A DNA stretch of 16,171 nucleotides from Abditibacteriales bacterium (GTDB lineage Bacteria; Armatimonadota; Abditibacteriia; Abditibacteriales; JANWYM01), in the NCBI GenBank assembly GCA_025055355.1, contig JANWYM010000033.1, positions 1-16,171 on the forward strand. Direction: 5' to 3'. The position numbers were made by a program, and so were the translations under genes. Below the pieces are notes generated by a model. That model was not told where the DNA came from. It saw only the letters and a program-made list of their open reading frames with translations, and searched no databases. The number at the start of each line of letters is the position of its first letter. Position 1 is the stretch's first letter. This document shows positions 1 through 7,000 of the stretch, piece after piece.

Positions 1-22
1 GCCATCCGTGAACCGTCAATTA

Positions 23-1012
23 TCACCGCACCGCCGTCACCAACCCACTCCCGCGCTGCGCGTTGTAAGCCACCAACGACGCTTCCTTGAACCCCGCTGC
101 GCGAACGACCGCGAGGAGTTCGCCGATGGTGTAGGCGCCGACGTTGATGTTAAACAATGCAGCGGGGAGCGGTCCGCTTTTGTCGTTGTTCAGCAGAAAG
201 TCATGCACGATGAGCAATCCGCCCGGCAGCAAGGCGCGGAACGCTTTCGCTAACTTCATGTCCGCCTGACTGCCTGCCCCATGCAGGATGTTGCCCATCA
301 GCAGGCAATCGTAGTCGGCGCCAAACTCGTCTTTGTTCCAGTCGCCGACTTGCAGGGTAATGCGGTCTTCCATGCCGAAACGTCGGATGACTTGCGTGGC
401 GATCGCGATGGTCGGCGGCAAGTCCCAGACAGTGGCGCGCAGTTGTGGGAACCGCTGACAGAGCGCGATGCTGTAAGTCCCCGGTCCGCCCGCAACGTCC
501 AGCAAGTTGCGGCGGTCGCTCAAGTCCAGTTGCCGCGCCAGCCACTGCGCCACGCCGTTGGCGCCGATGCCATGCATCGCCCAAATCCAGTTTTCGTGCC
601 AGTGAGAGGCATACGGCTCGGGCGCTTTGGGCGTGGACTCGCGCTGCCCCGTCCGCACCCATTCGGTCAGCCCTGTCCACGTCCACCAGAGGTTCTCCCC
701 GTGGTCGAGAACGCCGCCGATGTAGCGCGGGCTTTCAGGCAGCAGCATGTCCCGCGCCAGCGGCGTCAGGGTGAAACAATCTCCCTCGCGTCGCACAACA
801 CCCATCGCACAGCAGGCGATGAGCAGTTTCTCCGTCATGTCCGCGTGCGTGCCGCATTGCGCCGCGACCTCTATGGATGTTTTCGGCTCGCGCAGGGCGG
901 CAAAGAAGCCCAATTGGTGCGCGGTCATGAGGACGCGCGAGGCGCGATACTGCCATTGCAGTTCCATCAACGCCATGGCGGTGTCCAGATTGTCTGCGTC
1001 GAAAAGGTTCAC
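23..1012 (-). CDS. SAM-dependent O-methyltransferase (plant/acetylserotonin type)
   Basis: Predicted to move a methyl group from S-adenosylmethionine to a hydroxyl of a small molecule in the cytoplasm; the substrate is unknown. The 329-residue length and layout fit the O-methyltransferase family 2 fold. A helical, winged-helix-like dimerisation domain covers about residues 10-90, and a Rossmann domain follows from about 165. Motif I is LLDVAGGPGTYS (170-181), the ribose-binding acidic residue is D197 in WDLP, and NILHGAG (241-247) puts H244 at the usual catalytic-base position. LLPGGLLIVHDF (261-272) is the typical post-catalytic strand. The start is GTG, preceded by AAGGGA about 6 bases upstream; an ATG at residue 13 is an alternative. 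It begins 10 bp after the permease stop, so co-transcription is likely and the substrate could be linked to the exporter. Family assignment is firm; the reaction is inferred. Confidence 0.9.
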   Translation of the reverse strand: MNLFDADNLDTAMALMELQWQYRASRVLMTAHQLGFFAALREPKTSIEVAAQCGTHADMTEKLLIACCAMGVVRREGDCFTLTPLARDMLLPESPRYIGGVLDHGENLWWTWTGLTEWVRTGQRESTPKAPEPYASHWHENWIWAMHGIGANGVAQWLARQLDLSDRRNLLDVAGGPGTYSIALCQRFPQLRATVWDLPPTIAIATQVIRRFGMEDRITLQVGDWNKDEFGADYDCLLMGNILHGAGSQADMKLAKAFRALLPGGLLIVHDFLLNNDKSGPLPAALFNINVGAYTIGELLAVVRAAGFKEASLVAYNAQRGSGLVTAVR

Positions 1013-1022
1013 CGCTGTTCCC

Positions 1023-1970
1023 TTATCCTTCCTCTCTCATCACCCGCCGCGCCGCCGCCCACAACGATGCCCCACCCACCGCTGCATAAATCGCCGCTGT
1101 CACCCAGGCGGGCGGATAGGTGAAGGCGTACTCAGGCGCGGCGGTCAGACGGTAAAGCCAGTCCATCCGCAGCGCGTCCACCCCCGCCGCTGAGAGGATG
1201 GCGAGGAACGGATTGAGAGCGAGTTCCACGCTGATGAGGGTGCGCGGGTCGTTCAAGGCGCGGATGAGTGGGTTCGACAGAAACAACTTCACGCTCGTGG
1301 CGATGAGCAGCAAGAGCACCATGACCGTCGCGCTGACTTGCGCCCTCAGGCTGTCCCTCTCAGGATGCCACACCGCCGCGACGCCTGCCGCCAAGCAGCC
1401 GTAGGAGACCATCAACACCAGCAGCAACAGATGCACCCGCACCACCGTCATCGAGTCAATACGATGCGTCATGACGGACACCGCGCTCCACCAGACGGCA
1501 GAGACGCATACCGTTAGAATCAGGTGCCACAGCGCACCGAACGTTTTCGTCGTCACCATCACCATCGGCGCCAGCGGTGTAACGCGCCACTCCCGCAGCC
1601 GCCCGCTCTGCACTTCCGCCACCATGCCGCCCGCGCCCGCGCACACCGCCAATGGTAGCAGCAGCAACGTTGCCGCCACGCAGGTCATCACAAACCAGCG
1701 AAACACGAAGCGCGGCGCCAGCCCCGTGTAGACGTTCACCTGCACCCAGAAAAGTTGCAGGAGCGCGGCGATAAGCAGCGACAGCAGCAGCAAGCCGCCG
1801 ACGGTGAGCGCCGCGCGCCGATTGGTGCGGCGGCGAAGTTCTGACAGGAGAATGGAAAACGACGTGGCCACTGACCACTCACCACTGACCACTGACCACT
1901 GACCTAACGACCGTGGTCGGTGGTCTGCGGTCATGTTGTCCTGGGGCTTGCTTTCTATTCTCCTCATCAT
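1023..1970 (-). CDS. ABC-2 type transporter permease
   Basis: Integral membrane protein of 315 residues with about six hydrophobic helices: roughly 58-77, 88-112, 142-166, 175-198, 212-232 and 284-306. The stretch LREWRVTPLAPMVMVTTK (125-142) resembles the helix-loop region of ABC-2 permeases (TPLSPxxIxxGK). It probably forms the channel half of an exporter, but no ATP-binding partner is in this window. The ATG at 1970 overlaps the stop of the YdjY gene as ATGA, and a GGAG lies 8 bases upstream, supporting coupled translation from this start. Residues 24-34 (QWSVVSGEWSV) are encoded by a heptamer tandem repeat and are unlike a normal permease N-terminus. A GTG at 1871 could be the ancestral start, just before the cytoplasmic lead-in ATSFSILLSELRRR. 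Permease call good, substrate unknown. Confidence 0.82.
   Translation of the reverse strand: MMRRIESKPQDNMTADHRPRSLGQWSVVSGEWSVATSFSILLSELRRRTNRRAALTVGGLLLLSLLIAALLQLFWVQVNVYTGLAPRFVFRWFVMTCVAATLLLLPLAVCAGAGGMVAEVQSGRLREWRVTPLAPMVMVTTKTFGALWHLILTVCVSAVWWSAVSVMTHRIDSMTVVRVHLLLLVLMVSYGCLAAGVAAVWHPERDSLRAQVSATVMVLLLLIATSVKLFLSNPLIRALNDPRTLISVELALNPFLAILSAAGVDALRMDWLYRLTAAPEYAFTYPPAWVTAAIYAAVGGASLWAAARRVMREEG
1868..1904. repeat. Heptamer tandem repeat, unit CCACTGA
   Basis: Five head-to-tail 7-base units (the second is CCACTCA) followed by a partial CC. It lies inside the 5' end of the permease reading frame. Three units make 21 bases, so it is translated on the minus strand as a 7-residue period (WSVVSGQ/E). 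Confidence 0.9.
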
Positions 1971-2638
1971 TTCCCCTTCTCCGCCTCCGCTGGCTTGAAC
2001 ACCACCCGCACCTTCGTCCCCACCTTCGGCGTCAACTTCTCGTTGACGCTGTAAGCGGCATGATCGAGGCGCGTGGGCAGCGGGTTGTTGAGGAGCGTGT
2101 CGGCGTCGCTATAAACGGCGACAAGGGAGCGTTCCTCTTGGGGCGTAAACCTGCCGTCCACAATGCGCCCGCCGGTGAACACGAAACTGGTGCGCTCCAT
2201 CGGGCGTTTCTTCTCCACCTCCCACGCCAACTCCTCGATGCGCACCTCGCGCCGTTTCCCATTGTTGTCCTCCCAACTGACCAAAATATCCACGCGATCG
2301 CCTTGGGGTGGCGTCGGGTCGCCGTGCTCCTGGAGGTTTTCGCCCGCTTTCAACCCCAGAAGGAGCAGCGCGATGTTGAGATGAATCGGCTCGGCATCCA
2401 GTTCCAGCACGCTCTCGTGCAACTTCCCCTTCGATGCGACGGCGAGATAATCAATCGCGCCCTTTTGCATATTGACCTTGCCCTCGCAGGTGACGGTCTT
2501 CGCCTTTGTGTCCACGATGACTTGCCCGATGCGGTAAACGTGGTCGGTAATCTTCTGCGCTGGGGGCGGCGGCTTCTGGGTGGACGCAGACGCGGCGTAA
2601 AGAAAGCAGCACAAGGATAACGAGAACGCTCTACTCAT
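1967..2638 (-). CDS. Exported YdjY-domain protein
   Basis: A 223-residue protein with a short signal-peptide-like N-terminus (hydrophobic residues 4-16, probable cleavage after ASA near residue 18). The body matches my recollection of the YdjY-domain family of unknown function, found in secreted or lipoprotein-like proteins of Planctomycetota and similar phyla. The recognisable core has VDTKAKTVTCEGKVNMQKGAI (an antiparallel start), then DYLAVASKGKLHESVLELDA and the family-typical PIHLNIALLLLGLKAGENL. No catalytic residues can be identified. The ATG at 2638 has no clear ribosome binding site, and no later in-frame ATG fits. Its stop overlaps the permease start by 4 bp, so the two are probably made together. 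A periplasmic or envelope role is inference from the signal peptide and neighbours. Confidence 0.75.
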   Translation of the reverse strand: MSRAFSLSLCCFLYAASASTQKPPPPAQKITDHVYRIGQVIVDTKAKTVTCEGKVNMQKGAIDYLAVASKGKLHESVLELDAEPIHLNIALLLLGLKAGENLQEHGDPTPPQGDRVDILVSWEDNNGKRREVRIEELAWEVEKKRPMERTSFVFTGGRIVDGRFTPQEERSLVAVYSDADTLLNNPLPTRLDHAAYSVNEKLTPKVGTKVRVVFKPAEAEKGK

Positions 2639-2673
2639 GGCTACGGCAGATTAAAAAGCCTGTCCCAGATATA

Positions 2674-2720
2674 TCGCGGCCTCTGACCGCGACACAAGGT
2701 TGATCGCAAGCGGCTGTGTC
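2674..2720. repeat. Two adjacent inverted repeats
   Basis: TCGCGG (2674-2679) pairs with CCGCGA (2687-2692) across a 7-base loop. GACACA (2691-2696) pairs with TGTGTC (2715-2720). Probably part of a dispersed palindromic element; no terminator U-run follows on either strand. Confidence 0.55.
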
Positions 2721-2794
2721 TGTCATGGCGAGCGCAACGAAGCCATCTCCCTCCGGAGGGGATTGCTTCGTCGCTTGCGCTCCTCGCAATGACA
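2721..2794. repeat. GTCAT-GCGAG palindromic element, full copy
   Basis: A nearly complete palindrome of about 74 bp. The outer arms are TGTCATGGCGAG and CTCGCAATGACA, the inner arms GAAGCCATC and GATTGCTTC, and the centre is CCCTCCGGAGGG. It belongs to the widespread bacterial repeat class recognised by GTCATTGCGAGGAGCGAAGC. Related copies lie elsewhere in this window. Confidence 0.85.
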
Positions 2795-2801
2795 CTGGTG
2801 A

Positions 2802-2853
2802 CCGTCATGGCGAGCGCAGCGAAGCCATCCCCCTGCGTTCCTTGCCATGACGG
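2802..2853. repeat. GTCAT-GCGAG palindromic element, shortened copy
   Basis: Runs from CCGTCATGGC to GCCATGACGG, a perfect 10-base terminal inverted repeat. GAGCGCAGCGAAGCCATCC sits in the left half, and the right half is truncated to about 20 bases. It directly follows the full copy at 2721-2794. Confidence 0.8.
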
Positions 2854-2895
2854 ACACAAAGTCATTGCGTTCAGGGTCAGAACGACAGCGTTTGA

Positions 2896-2954
2896 GTGGG
2901 GGCGGCGCGTCCCTGCCAGCCCTGCTTTGGGCTACCCCAGAGGGTCGCCCCTAC
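2896..2954. repeat. GC-rich imperfect palindrome, probable dispersed repeat
   Basis: Begins GTGGGGGCGG and ends GGTCGCCCCTAC, with an internal CCAGCCCTGCTTTGGGCTACC. The ends are imperfect inverted repeats (GGGGCG with CGCCCC). It sits just downstream of the squalene-cyclase-fold gene, so it could stabilise the 3' end of that message. Repeat status is inferred from form; no second copy is in the window. Confidence 0.45.
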
Positions 2955-2958
2955 TAAC

Positions 2959-4083
2959 TTACTTCTGATAGATGGGCAACAGCGCCGCCGGCACTTGCAA
3001 CGCCAGCACGCCCATCGCCGTCGCATAGGCTTCGCCGGGCGCGTCATACCAACTGCCCTCCGCGCTCTGCGTCTTCACAAGGTAGTCGCGCACGCGGGGA
3101 TACCAATACAGCCAGTATTTGCCGCCCGCTTGATACATCGCTTGCGTGCAGTAGTAAAGGGCGTAAAAGTGATGCTGACCGCGCACGTCGGGCGCAGAGC
3201 GCAGGAGATATTCCAGCCCGTTCTTCACCTGCTCGGCGGTGGGTTCACCGCAAACGATGAGGGACAGCACGCCCGCGCCGGTGCGTGCCACACCGGAGCC
3301 GGGGCGATAGGGCATGTAACTGAATCCGCCGTCAGGGTTGTTGGCACAGCGCTTAACGAACTCGATCGCCTTCTTCACGGTCTCAGGTGGGACGATGATG
3401 CCCGCGTTGTGCGCCGCCCGCAGCGCCATCACCTGACAAATCACCACCGAGATGTCCGCGTCCGCCACGCGCGGCTGATACCGCCAGCCGCCTTCGCTGT
3501 TCTGACAAGCCAGGATGAGCCGCACCGCTCGCTCCAACTTCTCTTTGACGTCGGTGCGTTTGGTCATGCCGTAAACTTCCGCTAAAGCCAGCGTGGCGAA
3601 GCCGTGTCCATACATGGGCGGACCTGCCCTGCCGCTGGTGTCGTAGATGAGTCCGTTCTCCTGCACGTTGCGCAGCAGATAATCCACCGCCTTGCTGACC
3701 ACCTTGCCGTATTTGCCCCTATCGGGCTGATGCCCGGCGGAGAGGAACGCCAGCAGGCACAGCGCCGTGATGCCGCACTCGCTGGTGTATTGCGCGCTCA
3801 CCCACCGTCCATCCGCGCTTTGCCGCGCCGCCAGAAACGCCAGCGCGCGCTCCACCGCCCGCTCCGATTCGGGCGTGCCGAGATACTCGCGCTCCTCGAC
3901 TTCTTTCTCCCTCTTTTGTCGAGCGAAACCGACAGCGGGGAGGAGAAGGAGGAGGCAAAGGGATGCCAAGATGCAGAGGTGGAGCAGCGACAGCCCTTGC
4001 AAATTTGAAATCTGAAATTTACAATTTGCCACTTGCAACGCCGTCTTTTTGCTCTTACCCCTCCACGTCCACACGCCGTTCAT
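2959..4083 (-). CDS. Exported prenyltransferase/squalene-oxidase-fold protein
   Basis: A 374-residue protein of the alpha/alpha-barrel (terpene cyclase/prenyltransferase repeat) superfamily. QW-like repeats are visible: ARQSADGRW (86-94), ACQNSEGGWRY (192-202), CANNPDGGFSY (246-256) and KTQSAEGSWYD (337-347). Between them are helix-pair motifs such as MYGHGFATLALAEVYG (157-172). The acid motif DxDD of true squalene-hopene cyclases is absent: the best match is DADIS at 208-212. Cyclase activity is therefore doubtful and a binding or scaffold role is possible. A hydrophobic segment (31-50) ending AVGFARQ looks like a signal peptide but lies 30 residues in, behind an N-terminus encoded by an AT-rich repeat. 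The ATG overlaps the preceding stop by 4 bp, with AAGGAG 8 bases upstream, which supports this start. Similar proteins often sit beside DUF4175-like genes in Planctomycetota-type operons. Confidence 0.85.
   Translation of the reverse strand: MNGVWTWRGKSKKTALQVANCKFQISNLQGLSLLHLCILASLCLLLLLPAVGFARQKREKEVEEREYLGTPESERAVERALAFLAARQSADGRWVSAQYTSECGITALCLLAFLSAGHQPDRGKYGKVVSKAVDYLLRNVQENGLIYDTSGRAGPPMYGHGFATLALAEVYGMTKRTDVKEKLERAVRLILACQNSEGGWRYQPRVADADISVVICQVMALRAAHNAGIIVPPETVKKAIEFVKRCANNPDGGFSYMPYRPGSGVARTGAGVLSLIVCGEPTAEQVKNGLEYLLRSAPDVRGQHHFYALYYCTQAMYQAGGKYWLYWYPRVRDYLVKTQSAEGSWYDAPGEAYATAMGVLALQVPAALLPIYQK
3998..4038. repeat. AT-rich palindromic repeat inside a gene start
   Basis: TTGCAA occurs at both ends (3998-4003 and 4033-4038). 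GCAAATT (3999-4005) is inverted as AATTTGC (4023-4029), with AAATTTGAAATCTG between. Its base composition differs sharply from the GC-rich surroundings. It is translated as about residues 16-29 of the squalene-cyclase-fold protein (QVANCKFQISNLQ). Confidence 0.75.
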
Positions 4084-7000
4084 TTTCGCTTCTCCTTCGC
4101 CAGCGCTTTGTAGTATTGATTGATCAAGTTCTCATACTCGGCAGGCACCTTTTCCTTCGCGCCTTCGCGCAGGGCGCGTTGGGCGCGCGGGGGGAGGTTG
4201 CCGAAGCCGCGCAGCCGCTGCAAGACCTCGTTCCGCTCGCCGCCTTCATCGCTACCTTGAACGAAGTGTGAGTCAAGCGCGGGCTGGTTCGCTCGCTGCC
4301 GCCGCTGCTGGGCGCGTTGCGCCATCTGCTGCGCCTGTTGCTGCTGTAACACCTGCTCGATGCGCCCTGACGCCTCTTCGAGACGGCGAATGGCTTCGCG
4401 TTGCGGTTGCTGGGCGGGTTCGCCGGTTTCCTGTTCTTGCAGTTGCTGCTGTGACCGGCGCATGTCGTCGCCCGCCTGGTCAATGAGACGCGACAACTGC
4501 GGGAAGGCGCGCAGGCGGCGCGCCGTGCGCTGCGTCAGGTTGGCGTTGTTGCCCTGCCGCCGTTCCAGTTGCTCCAACTCCTGCTGTTGTTCGGGGGTCA
4601 GCGGGTCGGAGCGATGTTGCTCAAACTCGCGCGTCTGCTCGTTGAGGAACCGCTCCACCTCGCGCAGCATCCGAATGTCACCCAGCGCGCCCTGCAACTC
4701 ACGCGCCGCTTGGTTCATACCGCGCGGGGCTGGCAGGGGTGCACCGCCCCTGTTGTCGCTCTGGTTGTCCAGGGCGCTCGCCATTTCGTCCAGCAACCGC
4801 GCGGCGCGTTCCTGCTCGCGCTGCGTCGGCGCACCGAGTTGCCCGCGCTCCATCTGTTGCTGGGCGCGCTCCATGCTGCGCGCGGCTTCGCCGAGGGCGT
4901 GGCGGAAAATTTGCGACGGTATTCTTTGTTGCAGTTGCCGCGTCTCCTCCGCCAAACCGCCCTGCTGCCGGGCGGCTTGCTGCGCCTCGCGCTGGTCGCT
5001 CGGGGGAAGTTGTCCGCGCTCCCGTTGCGTGCGGTCGAGCCGCTGCGTGGCTTGGTTGATGCCACGCTGCCGCGCCGCGAGGTCGCGGAGTTGCTGGCGC
5101 AGTGCGTCCGCCTGCTGTTGCTGCTCCATCTGCGCGGCGGCGTCTTCGGCTTCTTGCAGGGCTTGTTCCAACGCCCGCTGCGCCGCGCGAGCCGACGGCA
5201 GCGCCTGCTGCGGCTGGTTCCGCGACAGCGGCGACTGCGCCCGCTGCAACTGCCGTGACGCCTCCTGCAAGTTCTCGTTCATGTTCCCCGCCGATGGCGA
5301 TCGCTTGGACATCTGTCGGGTCAGTTTCGCCATGCGCTCCGCCTCGCGCTGGATGCTGCGCTCCCTCTCGGCGAGTTGCTGCGATTGCTGCGCGTTGGGG
5401 CGTTGTTCGGCTTGGCGCACGACCTCCTGTTGTTGCCTCACCAACTTGCCGAGACGTTCTGCCATCTCGCGAAACTGCTGCGCCATCTCAGCGGCGCTGG
5501 GCAGCGGCGGGTTGGGCGGCTGAAGCGTCTGCGCCAGGTTCTGTAAATCCTGCGCCAGTCGGTTGGCTTCAGGCGCGGCGGAACGGAGTTGGTTCTGCTG
5601 CATCTGCCGCTCGACGCTTTGCTGTCGCTCGGTCAAACGCTGCTGCTGCATCTGCTGCGCCGCCTGATTCAGGCGGTCGGATTGCGCCGCGTTCTGCTGC
5701 CGCTGCATCGCCTCCTGCAACTGCTGTCCTAATTGTTGCGTGCCCTCGCGGATGCCGCGCTGCTCCTGCGCCATGGCGTCGAGCAAGTTGCGCTGCCCTG
5801 CTGGCAACTCGTCTGGGAAGCGTTGTAGCATGTTCGGAGCGATCATCTCCGCCTGCCGTGCCAACGCCTGCTGCCGCTGTGCCAACTCCCGCGCCTGCGC
5901 CGCGAGGCGTTCCAAATCGTTGCGATTCTCCAGCGCCTCACGCATCCGCTGTAATTGGTTGAGGATTTGCTGCTGCTGCTGTGCGGCTTGATTCAACGAT
6001 TGCTGCCGCGCTTGTCGGTGGCGCGACGCCTCCGCGCGTTCGATGCTCTGCGCCGCCTGCGGCATGTCGCGCTGCGCGAGGTTCTGCAAGCCCTGCTGCG
6101 TCTCGCGCTGTCGCTGTAACTCTTCGGGGGGAGACAGGGCGTTGTTCTCCGCCTGCTCCGTCAGGTCGTTCAGTTGCTGCGCGGCGTCCGCCGTCTCGCG
6201 GGCGATGTCGTTCTGCGCGCGGCGGGCTTCGCTGATCGTCGGCGGTTGAGGATTCGCCTGCGCCCGCTGCGTCTGCGCCTTCGTTTCGCGCTGCCGCTGA
6301 ATGATACGGTCCAACATCTGACGAATATCGGACATCAGCGCGTTGAGTCGCATCTCCATCTCCTCGTGGCTGACGATGCGCACGCGCCGCACCTCCGACT
6401 TGCCGATGTGCGGACCCGTCACGTTGTCATTGTCCTGCGCTTCCACGAAGAAGGTCAGCGCATCGCCGGGCTGCAAATCCAGCCCCGCCAAATTCCAGCG
6501 GGCGGCGGCGGTCACCGCGCGGCGCGGGGGGGAAGGGGCAGGTAACGAAAGCGTTCGGAGGGGTTGGGGGTTGGCTTGTTCTTTCTGATGCTTCAACCGC
6601 AACGCGGCGATGCCGTAGTCGTCGCGGGCGGTTGCCGACAGCGGCAACGTTGCATCGGGGACTAACTCCAGGTCCGTCTTGGGTTTGATGAGAGACACGT
6701 CGGGCGCGCGGTCGGCGATCGCTTGGATGGCGTATTGCGGTGGGTCGAGGTTGGTGAAGCCGTGTTCGTCCCACAGGCGCACCGTATAAGTGCCGTCTTG
6801 GCGCACGGTCAGGCTGCCTATCACCTTTGCGCCTTCCACGCGGAGGGGCTGGCGGAGACGCGCCGCCCCCACGTTCAATTCCAACGTGGCGGCGTGAACC
6901 GGTTTGTTCGCCGTCATCTCCACGCCGACCCGCGTGCCGACAAGCGCAGCAATGTTGCCCGCGCCCTCTTGCGCCATCGCGCTCCCTTGGCGCGTGTAAG

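Larger units (their letters stand above)
2639..2958. other. 320-bp intergenic region filled with repeats
   Basis: This gap separates two same-strand genes and holds no credible gene. Short reading frames here are translations of repeat DNA. From left to right it contains nested inverted repeats (2674-2720), two GTCATGGCGAG-type palindromes (2721-2794 and 2802-2853) and a GC-rich element (2896-2954). I see no U-tract terminator and no convincing sigma-70 promoter. Confidence 0.8.

Noticed and set aside
281..1123. 280-codon plus-strand open frame opposite the methyltransferase
   Set aside because: The minus-strand methyltransferase has motif I and the other family signatures. The plus frame shows none and crosses a gene border.
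2721..2853. CRISPR-like array because of adjacent similar palindromes
   Set aside because: Only two unequal copies, no regular spacers of constant length and no cas genes nearby. The repeats are dispersed elements.
2641..2865. 74-codon minus-strand open frame with ARSASDEAI-like peptides
   Set aside because: This is the translation of GTCAT-GCGAG palindromic repeats, a well-known source of spurious small proteins.
4360..5523. 387-codon plus-strand open frame rich in Cys, Ser and Arg
   Set aside because: It is the complement of the CAG/CGC-rich coiled coil of the DUF4175-like protein. The composition is explained by the opposite strand and there is no domain or start signal.
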